A stretch of 64,000 bases of DNA from Cristatella mucedo (taxonomy: Eukaryota > Bryozoa > Phylactolaemata > Cristatellidae). The stretch spans positions 4,408,501-4,472,500 of the forward strand of contig WPIO01000031.1 in NCBI GenBank assembly GCA_009760855.2, in the 5' to 3' direction. Both the position numbers and the translations under genes were made by a program. Shown here piece after piece: positions 24,897 to 35,243 of the stretch (its first letter is position 1; each line of letters begins with the position of its first letter). The notes beneath the pieces were generated by a model. That model worked only from the letters and a program-made list of their open reading frames with translations, did not search any database and was not told the origin of the DNA.

Positions 24897-26249
24897 CCGT
24901 TTGAGAGGAACGCAGTAGCCCTTGGCAGTGGGGCAGGTGAAGACAAATGTGACCTCACAGTGTGGGCTAGCCACGATTAGAATCGTAACAAAATAAAAGG
25001 TTGCAGGATTCGTGTTTGTGCAAAGGCTGGATTCGGCAAGCACAAGAGACACGGCCTCGAGCTCATGCTGAGCCGCCAGGCTGGGACTCACTCGCGTCTG
25101 GCTACACACAACTGCACAGACCCACGGATGCCAGCAACCTAAAATTGCGCTGTATACGCGAGAAAAGCAGCCAGCGCTGGCTTGCTGTAATACAGCACTA
25201 ATCTTTTAATCTGTAGGACTCCTAAGCTCGGCTTTACTATACAGGGCATTAATCACTCACTCCACCACCCATAAGAGCTTGTCCTTGTATTCGCCTGCCA
25301 CTTCTCGGGGGGGGGGAGGAGCGTGCACACCGTGCTAGGCTTTGGTGCCAGAAGCCAGAATGCAGCACTGCCTAGATTGTTCAGACATACCCAGCCATTG
25401 CAGCCTGGCCTTCGGAGCCACAGAGCTTGGAGCAGGCTTCTGTCCCAACAAGAGTGCCGAGCTGAAGGCCAGGCCGTGTCAAACTTGGGGTTTTCCTTCC
25501 CGTCTGCTAGGATGCCTAGCCCGCTACAGCCTGCCGTTAATAGCAAAGAAAACGCTGGCTTGGCAGCTAGAGCATTAGCAGCAATGAGACATGGCATCGG
25601 GGGGGGGGAGCGGCACCACGGGGGTTCGAATCAATGCAGCCCCTGCACCCCTAGCAGCCAGTGAGCAGCAGCCCCCCTACACACACACACACAGCTGCCC
25701 CTTCGAGTTCGACCACTCCGGCAGCAGCACATCTTAGTTTAGGCTAGAAGTTGGTGAAGTTTCTGCGATAGGCATTGAACCCGGTGCCACGATTCCTAAA
25801 AAGCATTCAAACCCTATAACCTAAAACAAAAAGATATCTCAAAACGTTTCTTTTTTTCAAATGAACATGCTTTGCGATGCATATACACTTCAAAATCTTA
25901 AATAACACTGTCATCATTATTGCCATGGGTACACGTGACCGTAGCAGGATCCGCATCGCCATTCACAGATTACGTAACTAGTTTCGCAATATTATGACTC
26001 TGCTCAGTGCGTTCGGCAGCTCGAACTTCAGTGCCAAGTGAATCTCGCGGTAGTGAGGGTCGACAGCGTTGCTAATTGCGAAACGGCGAGCCAGCAGCTT
26101 CAAGCGTACGCGATTGCCAATACGTTCACTCGCTGTCGGTTCGAGATGAAAACGGTCGACAGATAAGGCTCGGATAATACGATAAGATCCTTAAGGATAA
26201 GATAAGATCCAGATAAGGCTCGGGACGACAGGCGGAATAGGAAACTGGC
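24894..26249. other. No gene recognised
   Basis: Contains G runs near 25307-25317 and 25600-25608 and a short CA run near 25679-25692. Open frames of about 114 codons overlap on opposite strands. At 26160-26225 AGATAAGGCTCGG occurs twice around a GATAAGATCC repetition. Confidence 0.35.
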
Positions 26250-27000
26250 CAACGGAAGCCAAGCTCGCGGCCGCGGCGCGCTACGCCGAAGAGGAGGCAC
26301 CCAGCTCCTACTCCTCGCGCCCCCACGCAGCTCACGCTGGGATACAGGTCGAGCGAGCTCTGCGCGAATTCCGGCTTCGCTGCGCTGCCATCCTAGCGAG
26401 CGAGCGAGCGGCCGCCGCTAGACGCTCGCGAGCGCCATACTACCTCGCTAGCTCGCAGTTGCGGAAGTCGCGCGCGCCGCCGCAGCCGCAGCGGAGAGCA
26501 GGCCGAAGCTCGCGGCCGGCGATCCTCCCCGCCCGCTGCCTGTGCGCGAGCAGCGCTGGCACCGATAGCTATCGACGGCGCTCGACGGCGCAACGACCGC
26601 CCGCCAGGTTTCGGGCCACGCGCGCGCGCGCGCGCCTGGCGGGCCAACTGCGAGGCAGATAAGCTCCGGCCCGGCGGCGAGCGACGCGGACGGAAGCCGT
26701 CGGCGTCGAACCGACGGCTTCCGTCCGAACGGCGCCACGAATGCGGCGTGGCGGCGGGACCGGCGGCGTCTGCGCGCGACAACTTACAAAGTCGGAGGCC
26801 TCGCGACTGGCATAACTCCTCGGTACCCTGAGCTCGCCCCGACAGCCTGAGCTATGCGGGAAGCGCGCGGAGGCCGTCGGCAGCACGTGTCCCGAAAGTG
26901 GGCGGATGAATCACCAGTACCGGCAGCGCCCTGAACCTCGCCGAAGCCTGGGCATCGCCACGCCCCTGCTTCCGGAAGCGGGCGCGCCGGATCCAGTCGC
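26250..27000. promoter_or_regulatory. CpG-dense island
   Basis: By eye this block is strongly enriched in CpG and GC compared with its flanks. It contains GCGCGCGCGCGC near 26618-26632 and a 17-bp-arm hairpin at 26687-26727. In animals such islands often mark promoters or first exons. No start codon with a credible coding frame can be chosen, and frames here are Arg/Ala/Gly-rich on both strands. Confidence 0.35.
26687..26727. repeat. 17-bp perfect inverted repeat (hairpin)
   Basis: Arms CGGACGGAAGCCGTCGG (26687-26703) and CCGACGGCTTCCGTCCG (26711-26727) are exact complements around the loop CGTCGAA. It would form a very stable GC-rich stem. Confidence 0.95.
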
Positions 27001-27924
27001 ACTCGAGTTGTCGGCATGCGTGAGAAGTAACCACCCGCAAGAAAAACCTCAAAAATTCGCCTTGGTTTTCGCGGATGGAAATTCAGAAACATTTTAAACT
27101 TGAGTCCTGAGCATATTAGTGAATAATAAACGCACGGCATGAATCATAGTTTGTTTAAACGTGAGGCGACCGGAAAGGGGCGGTCGACGCGGCTTCCGGA
27201 TGCTACCGCTCGGGCCGTCACCTTGAGCTAACACCCCGAACGTACCCTAGAATGACGACGCTATGCAGACACTTCCTGCGACTCCCCATGGGCGCTCCAA
27301 TTCCGACTCGGCCTCTGTGAATGGGGACCAAGGCTTCTAAATCTTCCGTTTAAGGCGCTTCTTAATAGCATGCGATTTTTAATACGTTACGTAGACTGCT
27401 AAACCGCGACTCTCTGGCAGTACCGAAGCGTGGACATGCTACATCAGCCAGATTGCGACAGCGCTGGAGATTCCCACTAACTGATGCCGATTACAGCTCA
27501 GCTCAGTTCACCATCCTGTGTCTGAGGTTTGGCATTGCATATGTAGGTACGGACCACTACGCCCAAACGAAGCCTAGAGAACGCGCTACCAGCGTTATAT
27601 TTATTTGCTGTTGAGCAGGAAGACACACATAGCGGTTAGCGTTTCATGAATTATAACCAATGATACCGAATGCCACAGTCCATAGTCTAGAAAGTACAGC
27701 TGGGCTAGATGCCTGAAGTAATAACTGGTTAGTTGTTCCCTGGGCATAGAAGTGAGCGGTACGCACAGGTATGTATGCAGTAGGCTGGAGCTGTAAAGAT
27801 GTGGCAGTCTGTGGCTGCGGAATAGACAGCTCTGCGTAATCGAGATGGACTCGCTGTGCTAAATTATGAGCGCTCACGAATGCTGCAGTGCTCTGCTGCC
27901 GTCGGCGTAAAGAAGGTCAAAGGT
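27001..27924. other. No gene recognised
   Basis: Unassigned sequence between a CpG-dense block and a SINE. Confidence 0.35.
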
Positions 27925-28083
27925 GATTTTGTCAACCTCGTTTATATAGTGGCAGAAGAGCCGTAAGGCTATCACCACCGCTTGCAGTCGAAAATTAATT
28001 ATAGCACACTGAAGGACTCGAACCCGTGACCAGGGTCGTGGTTAGAGCGAGCACCCTACCTCCAGGGCTAAGACCCAGGTCGA
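27925..28083 (-). mobile_element. SINE-2 copy, diverged
   Basis: On the minus strand the head GGGTCTTAGCCCTGGAGGTA carries box A and GGGTTCGAGTCC carries box B. GACTGCAAGCGGTGGTGATA follows, then CTTACGGCTCTTCTGCCACT. The position was fixed by comparison with the copies at 12669 and 22358. Confidence 0.72.
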
Positions 28084-28109
28084 CCTTCGCGTGGATCCGT
28101 GCAGCCACT

Positions 28110-28963
28110 ATAATAATAATAATAATAATTCACTTGATAAAGCGCCCTCAGAGAACTCAATCTCTCTCTAGGCACTTTACATTTGCTGTAAAGTGAAATG
28201 CAATTGAATGGTAAGTAAAATCATGCTTGAAAAACAAACGAAATGAATAATATGGTTAGGGGTGACTTGCACAGGGTCAGCATGCAAATGTGGTTAGTGG
28301 CAGCATGCACAGTGTCAGCACGACTAAGCACATCAAAGACGAATCACAGCGACCCACTAAATGCTGTCCTAAATAGGTGTGTTTTTAGGTTCCTTTTAAA
28401 TGTGGTCAGGTCAGGGGATGTTCTGACGCAGGTCGGGAGGCAGTTCCAGGCTGTGGGAGCATATGAACTAAATGCACGGTCTCCAAAGGATTTAAGGTTT
28501 GTATGAGGTATTTCTAGACTGTTGGATTCCGAAAAGCGGGTGGTACGATGCTTGGCCTGATAGGGTAGTATATCTGACAGATGGGCTGGAGCCATAGAAT
28601 GAAGGGACCTAAAAGTGAGCGACAAAACCTTGAAGTCAATCCGTTGCTTGACTGGTAGCCAGTGCAGGTCGGCGAGAAGTGGAGTAATGTGGCAACTGCG
28701 ACGCTCACGACAGACAAGCCTAGCTGCAGAGTTTTGCACCAGCTGCAATCGCCTGATCGCACATGCTGGTAGGCCAGTAAGCAGTGAGTTGCAGAAGTCG
28801 AGATGGGATGTCACGAATGCATGGACCAACTTGGACGTGGTATCCTTATCTAAACAAGCCCGAATTTTAGCAATGTTATGAAGCTGAAAACAGGCAGATT
28901 TGACTGTGGAGCTGATATGGTCGTCTAACGAGAGGTCGCTTTGGAATATGACACCTAGATTAC
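28110..28963 (-). mobile_element. LINE-A copy, 5'-truncated, C-terminal ORF2
   Basis: Minus-strand copy running from the (ATT)n tail at 28110-28130 through hairpin, 3' UTR and about 210 codons of the ORF2 C-terminal region. The first codons recognisably from the element read NLGVIFQSDLSLDDHI. It is truncated at the block that follows the reverse transcriptase, so it has no catalytic motif. The sequence is close to the copy at 18506-21092. An unrelated stretch continues the open frame to 29072, which is chance. Confidence 0.92.
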
Positions 28964-30778
28964 TGCACATTAGTCGTGCTCCGAGGCGCGAGATCCACCA
29001 ATTTTCCCCAGAAATCTGCACCCAAACTAGCACCGTTACGAGCTGCTGTTTTCTATGGCGTAAGCACGTCAATTCAGGAGCCGCTGCTGTGCGTTTGCAG
29101 CATCGCTAACCGTAGTCAGTCTTTTAGGGCTGTCAACATTCAGCCACACCGTTTCCTGGTTTGCTCCAGCGGAACCGAGTTGGAGAAAATGAGCAAGATC
29201 TACGTGAAAGTTAAAGTTCCTCTTGCACCATAGCCTCCTCCCGCGAAGGCCCGGGCCAGAACTCTGAGAGCTGGACGCTGGACGCAGTCTCTCTCGGCGG
29301 AGGACGGTGCGCCGCCTTCGACGTGCCGCTCGCCAGATGATCTCCGCCGATTTATTTTCGTTAGAGCTATGAAGAGGAGAGCTGACGAGCTCGTACTCCG
29401 CGTGAGCACGGTCAGGCTCAGTTTCCAGAGCTCAAGGTGTTGAGCTCAAGGTGTCGAGCTCAAGGTGTCAGAGGAGATGACGTAGGCGTCCTGCTGCCTT
29501 TGCGTCCTGCCGCCGTCGTGAAACACAGGAAACTCCTTCCTGGCGCACGGAAAATCGTCGTCTCACTAATAGCCCGCATCGCAGGAGCCGCTCCGAGAGC
29601 AGGTAAAGGATGGCAAAATCAACCTGCTGCTGCGTTACTGCTGACCGAAGCAGAGGCTTCTCTTTGAAAGTGAACTAAATAAATTTGTTGGCGAATGGCG
29701 CTTGCGAGAGGTTTGCTTGGCGGCAAAGCCTGCAAAGCGAAGCTTCTGTCGCGGTGCGCCGTCATCGTCGCCTGCTGCCGCTGCCGCCGCCGCCGCCGGG
29801 TAGTGGAGGCTGTCTGCTAGAAGGGCACATCGCACTGCTGCACCTCTTGAGCAGTCAGATCAGTTCCGAGTCGGATCCTGGTGGCCAAGTGAGACCGAGA
29901 TTAGGATCATCCGGCCTCCGATCCTCCGGCGAGAGAGTTTTATCTCTACCAAACTTTTACTGCGAGTAAAATAATCTCGAGACTTTAAATCAGCTCTGCT
30001 AAACAGCGACGACCTGCAGGTACTTTAACCGTAGCCGCCTAGCGATTCTACTGAGACCTGGGGTCTTTCCTGCAACCCCGCTAATGTCTAAGAGGGGACT
30101 TGGGGAGAGATTGAAAAAGCAGCTCCGGAGATCGGGTGGCTCCCGTCCCCGACTGCGCTCGGATTCAAGGCACTTCTCAACAGGAGGGGCTAATGGCTAC
30201 ATCTTTTAGAAGGAGCTAGAAAAGCCGGAAGTCGGGCGACTAGCCATGCACGTTCAGCGAAGCATCGGCATCCAGAGAAGGCAATCCTACTTTTTAAGGT
30301 AGGGAAAGCACTGTTACATTTTCCAAAAAGGAATTTTCTTTTAGGAAATTCTTCAAGTGCTCGCGACGCGTCGCGACGATGGCGCACCGCTTCAGGCTCT
30401 CAAAGCGGCGTTGCGGTCTTACCGCGGCGTTGCGGTTTTATGGTCGTATATGAGTTTATGTTTTATTGAGGGTTATTGTTTTATGGGTATATGTTTTTTG
30501 AGGGTGAGTCACGGCCTGCATAGAAGGGCAGTGGGAACGCAGGGCGCTGGAGAGAGAGGTTTGTGAGCCGCCTCGCTGCGAGCACGAATACGCAGTTGTT
30601 CTTGCGCACTCGGTGTTTCCGTGTACCGTAGCTTGCTCGCTGTCGGGGCGTCAAGCCACAGGGGTTGCCAGCATTCAACCTAGTCGCCGAAAGAAATCTG
30701 ATTGTGGTGCGCCTCTGGGCGCGGCGTACGGTGCAAGGTACTTACCGCAAGGTAATTTACCGCATTTCTCAGATAATA
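28964..30778. other. No gene recognised; GC-rich patches
   Basis: A 14-bp unit GAGCTCAAGGTGTC is repeated three times at 29428-29469. A short (CCG)n run lies near 29785-29795. Open frames have no domain. Around 30405-30500 TTGCGGT and TTTTATGGGTATATG-type phrases repeat imperfectly. Confidence 0.35.
29428..29469. repeat. 14-bp tandem repeat, 3 copies
   Basis: GAGCTCAAGGTGTT, then GAGCTCAAGGTGTC twice, head to tail. Each carries a SacI-type GAGCTC palindrome. Confidence 0.93.
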
Positions 30779-31338
30779 GGAATAATAATAATAATAATGC
30801 ACTTGATAAAGCACCCTGAGAGAACTCAATCTCTTTCTAGGCGCTTTACATTTGCTGCAAATGAAACACGGTTGAATGGTGAGTGGTATCGTGCTTGATC
30901 AACAACATGAATAACAAGGTGAGGGGTGACATGCACAAGGTCAGCGTGCAAATGTAGTTAGGGGCGGCATGCACAGTGTCAGCACGCATAAGCACACAAA
31001 GGACGAATCACATGGACCAACTAAATGCTGTCCTAAATAGGTTCGTCTTTAAGTTCTTTTTAAATGTGGTCAAGTCAGAGGATGTCGTGATGCAAGTCGG
31101 GAGTGAGTTCCAGGCTTTAGGAGCATACAAACTAAATGCACAATCTCCAAAAGATTTGAGGTTTGTACGACATATAAGTAAACAGTTAGATCCGAAAAGC
31201 GGCTGGTGCGATGCTTGGCTTGGTGGGGGAGTAGATCTGGGTGATATGCTGGAGCCAAAGAATGGAGGGACCTAAAAGTGAGCGGCAAAACCTTGAAGTC
31301 GATCCGTTGCTTGACTGATAGCCAGTGCAGGTCGGTGA
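30779..31338 (-). mobile_element. LINE-A copy, 5'-truncated
   Basis: From the (ATT)n tail at 30779-30797 through the hairpin and 3' UTR to the ORF2 block DLHWLSVKQRIDFKV, where the match stops. More diverged than the copies at 28110 and 46546, with internal changes in the reading frame. Confidence 0.88.
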
Positions 31339-32049
31339 TGTAGTTTGGTTCATACATCAGAGAGCCAGCCGATGAACAACGCCAATGGTTTATTGTACAA
31401 GGCACGGAGCAGCAAGACGCACGACTGCCTTCGCCTCCTTCTCACCACCGAGTCTCCCATCCTCCCCTCCTCCGGTCCACCATCTCCCCACCAGTAGGTT
31501 ACCGGCCTGTGTATATACCACATCACAGGCGGACCACAGCTGTGCACCGGCAGACCCAGATGGTGAATCCACCATCTGGCCACCAGCGGGTTACCGGCCT
31601 GTGTCCATGCCACATCACAGGCGCATCAGTGGAGCCGGCATACAATACATACATACACACGTACATACGAACTACATGCTCCCTTGACCTTAAGGTCACA
31701 AGTTTGCAGCACCAACACATGTAGCTACAAGGTACAGGGCAGCATGGACGAGCCTATCTAAGCAGCAATGAACGAGCCTATCTATAAACGATACAAACTA
31801 GACCCTACACATCCTCGACATAGCAGCTAACATCAATAGCTGACCTCACAGGCTACCTGACGGCTGATCGCAAGAGGCGAGCTGGTGCACGGCCTTTTGC
31901 GACCAGCCGGCATCGTGAGCCACCGGCCACCGGCCATCGTCATCGAGTTGACGTCCACAGCCACTGTTTTTCGGACACCAACCGCCGTCGCTCCATCCGC
32001 CTCTGCCGATTCTGCCGCCGTCTCCAATATACGCAGCCGTCCTGCGTAC

Positions 32050-32200
32050 TCTCTCCAACCTGAGCAGTCTCTCCGGCCTGCGCAGTCTCCGCGGCCTGCA
32101 CAGATTCTCCCTGCTGGACAGCCTCTCCGTCCTGCACAGTCTCTCCGGCCTGTGCAGACTCTTCGGTCTGCACACACTCTCCTGCCTGTGCCGCGTCACA
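32050..32200. repeat. 18-bp degenerate minisatellite
   Basis: About eight units related to CAGTCTCTCCGGCCTGCA (18 bp), each diverged by a few substitutions. The period is a multiple of 3. Confidence 0.85.
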
Positions 32201-32264
32201 GCCCACCGGCTGGTCGCAGGCCAACATCACCTTCATTGCTTGCGCTGCATCGCCGGCCACTACC

Positions 32265-32445
32265 TCTCTGGCGGACGCCGCCGACTCTTCCGCGGATGCC
32301 GCCGCCTTCCGCGAGGACGCCACCGACTCTGACGCGGACGCCGCCGACTCTGTCGCGGACGCCGCCACCTTCCACGCGGACGTCGCCGCCTTCTACGCGG
32401 ACGTCGCCGCCTTCCACGAGGACGCCGCCGCCTCTCCGTGCACCG
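32265..32445. repeat. 21-bp degenerate minisatellite
   Basis: About eight units of 21 bp of the type CTCTGTCGCGGACGCCGCC plus 2 bases, varying at several positions. The period is a multiple of 3, preserving frames on both strands. Confidence 0.88.
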
Positions 32446-32774
32446 TCTCACTCTCCGTCGCCTCAGCCACACCACTGAGCGTTGCCTCGCACGCTGCCGT
32501 TGCTTCGTGGAACACCATCGCAGCCTGATCAACCGTCACCGCTTTGAGAGCCGTTGCCTGCCGCCACGGCGTGGCAGCCTGACAAATCCCGTCAAGGGTC
32601 CGCAACAATACATTGTAGATACAATATACTGCAATATATTGGCTAAAATACATCATACTGATTTTGGTGACTATACTAGTATTTTACTGGATTGCTTGAC
32701 AGTATCAATATATTGTACTGGATTAATTGGCAGTATCAATATTTATATGCAGTATATCGCTGCCGCGTCGCGAC

Positions 32775-33235
32775 ATGTCCATGAAAGAATCGGATGTTTT
32801 ATTCCAATATATCATTGACTCATACCCAGAGTTTGCCTCCCACCACTATGTTAGCAATGATGCAGATATCATCCACAGCAAAGATTTGGAAACGCCCATC
32901 GTCAAGATATAAACAAACAAGGAGAACACTGACAATTCATGAAAAACGTGCTGTTGAACAATTGTTGCTGCCGGTATCTCCAGACGCGGAAAACGCTGCA
33001 GATGATGATGCTCAATTGTCTTTTGCTGAGCCATCACTCAAGCGACAACATTTTGAAGATAAGAAAGCATGATGCAAATACATCAACACCCGCTTCTTGC
33101 TTCCAATATCAAATGAGGTGGAGAGACTTTTCTCCATGGCGAAGCGAGTGTTTTGTCCTTACCGGCGTAGTTAGCATGCCAGAACGCTAGAGGCGCTGCT
33201 TTTTCTGAATAAAAGCAAGTCACTGAGGAATTTGG
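32775..33235 (+). pseudogene. hAT-family transposase C-terminal relic
   Basis: Three successive frames carry pieces of a hAT transposase in the right order. The first (32775-32909) ends DADIIHSKDLETPIVKI and then a stop. The second (about 32919-33072) reads RTLTIHEKRAVEQLLL and, later, SFAEPSLKRQHFE. The third (from 33079) reads YINTRFLLPISNEVERLFSM, then AKRVFCPYRRS, a TAG at 33172, and ARTLEALLFLNKSKSL. The SNEVERLFS and LEALLFL motifs are the hallmark of the hAT C-terminal dimerisation domain. Frameshifts and stops make it a dead copy. The N-terminal zinc finger, the catalytic part and terminal repeats were not found. Confidence 0.85.
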
Positions 33236-33302
33236 CTCTGGTCGCATTGACAGTGAATGAAAAAGTCTCAGAGACAGCCAATGATCACGAAGAGAACGAA
33301 AG

Positions 33303-33644
33303 AAAGTTGGCGACAGAAGCTTTAGCTCTGCAGGTCCTAGACTGTGGAACTCGCTTCCACAATTCTTGCGCAACGACATCTACTCTCCAACTGCCGACTA
33401 TGACACATCTTTTTCAGCGGTCCTGAACTGCTACTTCCATGCTACTCACTACCTCAACTGCTCTCCTAACTCTGCTATGCTTCCCACTTTCTCTTTGTTG
33501 CGTGAGACGAAGTCTGTTGGCTACCGAATGCGTACCGAAAGCCGCTTAGGCTGTGAGCGTGCTATACAAAACTCTCCTGCGTAACACCCACATGGTCTTT
33601 ATGACTTTGTGGAGTTACTGACGGAGATACATTACATTACATTA
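33303..33644 (+). mobile_element. LINE-B 3' end copy with (ATTAC)n tail
   Basis: Begins AAGTTGGCGACAGAAGC, runs through CCTAGACTGTGGAACTCGCT, CTGCTACTTCCATGCTACTC and CACATGGTCTTTATGACTTT, and ends in two to three ATTAC units. It lies immediately downstream of the hAT relic. Confidence 0.92.
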
Positions 33645-34257
33645 ACAGGAATATGAAGATTATCACTGAAAGCACAGAGAAAAACATTGCAACTTACGAA
33701 GTGCAATTTATTGCATTGGTGGGATGGAATATTACAATATATTGTATTTTTGAATTGACTATTTGCATTTTGGAATTAGACATTTCAATACATTGTACTT
33801 TGGAATTAAATATTGCCATGCATTTATTGTTGAACGTCAAAAAATTAAATACAATAACAACATTATTGAGCGAAGCCTTGTGCATCGCCGTCTGTAGCGC
33901 TTTCGCAGTCTGTATTGCGCTCAGAGCATCGGGCAAGATACAAGTGGGTGCAAAACGTGAGGGCAATGTCTGAGAGATATTGCCCGTGCGTTTTGTGCTG
34001 TATAATTTAAGGATCTTGAACTAATTTGACAGCCGCGTAAGAGGGGGCTTTTCTTGTCCATAAGTCGTTGCTGTTCTGTCTGGCCTACTGCAGTTAAATG
34101 CAAGTGGATTTTACGCTGGACATTTTTCCGCGCTGCCCTGAAAGCCTCAGCACTGGTATTCACTGCGCATACGCTGGCCAGCACGTTCTTCTCGCGAAAA
34201 GAAAATAATGTGAGCCATTTCTGAGTCAGGAGGAACAGTCGATGGACTAAGTCACCG
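33645..34257. other. Unassigned, AT-rich then mixed
   Basis: 33650-33870 is AT-rich with repeated TTGAATT / TTGGAATTA words and CAATATATTG, similar to the AT-rich segment before the hAT relic. A minus-strand frame at about 34020-34220 is open and hydrophilic, but unrecognised. Confidence 0.35.
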
Positions 34258-34392
34258 GGCTGGTGTGGCCCAGTGATTAAGGTGCTCGGCCAGACCTCGG
34301 TCTGGCCGAGGTCGTGGATTCGAGCCCCGTGGCATAGATGAAGCACCTGAATGGAGTCAAAGTTCTTTTAGGGCGCTATACAAATGAAGGAT
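34258..34392 (+). mobile_element. tRNA-derived SINE, family SINE-1 (type copy)
   Basis: Box A TGGCCCAGTGATTAAGG is near 34266. An 11-bp perfect inverted repeat follows (34285-34295 with 34300-34310, loop CTCG), then GAGGTCGTGGATTCGAGCC with box B. Next come CCGTGGCATAGATGAAGC, the tail CACCTGAATGGAGTCAAAGT, TCTTTTAGGGCGCTATACAA and ATGAA. The tail matches the LINE-A-type hairpin core, which suggests it is mobilised by that LINE's reverse transcriptase. Confidence 0.88.
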
Positions 34393-35123
34393 TTTAAGTA
34401 GCACTGACGTATCAGTGTAGGGCTCCGGAAATAATGCGCTACAGAATCAGCAGCGGCAGAGACTATATCGCGGCATTAGAGTTGTGCGTGCCGAGTTCCT
34501 TAGTCTAGGACCAGTAGAGTGAAAGCTTCCAGTACGAATAGTCTTTTAGTGAAAGAATGAACCGGCTAATTTATTTTTCTGAGAGGGCATGAAAGTTGCA
34601 AGAAGGCAAAACTGGTGCAGTACTGTAGGTCAGCTAGACATGAAAGAGCCAGTTCGACGTGTGCTTGATTGGTCAGAATTACAATTTCGATCTATTGCCG
34701 ATCTTTCAATCGGAAGCAATCGCAGCTGCTTTGGAAAGAAGGCGCGCGACTGATCGCATGCTTATGTTCAAAGACCAGCCGATCGACTTCATTTAAGCAC
34801 CAGCGGTGGAAGCTAAACGACTTTTATTTCCGATAGGTCTGCTAATACTGAGTTGCATTGAAAGTCTGGCCTAATCTTTAGCCAGCCACTGCGGGAGGTA
34901 GTCCTAAGACAGCGATCGATCATGGCATGTAGCTGCGGAGGTGGCCTTTAGAATAAAAATCTGTTTTTTTTAATGGACTGCTGCTTAGAAGCAAATGGCT
35001 GGACCAGAGATTCATAGGTGTTACTCGGCTAGCCCAAAAAAATTTACCCTACAGAGGCTGCAAGAACAGTTTTGATGTATATATATACTATAGTGTACTT
35101 ATTATTTCTCGGAACAGGCAGTA
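34393..35123. other. No gene recognised
   Basis: Unassigned, AT-rich in its second half. Confidence 0.35.
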
Positions 35124-35243
35124 CATGTTTATCAAGCGTGATGTTACTCACCATTCAATCACGTTTCCCTTTGCAGCAAATGTAAAGCGCCTAGAAAGAG
35201 ATTGAGTTCTTTGAGGGTGCTTTATCAAGTGCATTATTATTAG
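35124..35243 (+). mobile_element. LINE-A 3' end fragment
   Basis: Starts at CATGTTTATCAAGCGTGATG, then CCATTCAATCACG, CAAATGTAAAGCGCC, the intact hairpin (GGGTGCTTT on the right arm) and GTGCATTATTATTA. It is only 120 bp and is strongly 5'-truncated. Confidence 0.9.

Larger units (their letters stand above)
31940..32656 (-). pseudogene. Possible repetitive-protein coding remnant (unrecognised)
   Basis: On the minus strand one frame stays open from 32656 to 31940, except for a single TAG at 32393-32395. The predicted product is Ala/Ser/Glu-rich. A part with period 7 (for example ESAASASESVASSRKAAASA) is followed by a part with period 6 (AQAGETVQDGEAVQQGESVQ). The array units, 21 and 18 bp, are both multiples of three, as expected if the frame was once translated. 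However the plus strand is also open in two frames for the same reason (Pro/Thr-rich and Ala/Asp-rich), so strand and coding status are uncertain. I do not recognise a family. Confidence 0.25.
31339..32765. other. Repeat-rich region with two coding-like minisatellites
   Basis: At 31480-31540 and 31569-31625 a roughly 57-bp phrase occurs twice (CCACCATCT, CACCAG, GGTTACCGGCCTGTG, CCACATCACAGGCG). Two tandem arrays follow (32050-32200 and 32265-32445), then an AT-rich segment at 32600-32765 with repeated CAATATATTG-like words. See the separate entries. No recognised family. Confidence 0.45.

Noticed and set aside
34261-34330. Genuine tRNA gene
   Set aside because: Boxes A and B are present, but the middle is a long palindrome. 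There is no proper acceptor stem, and a SINE tail with LINE-like hairpin follows.
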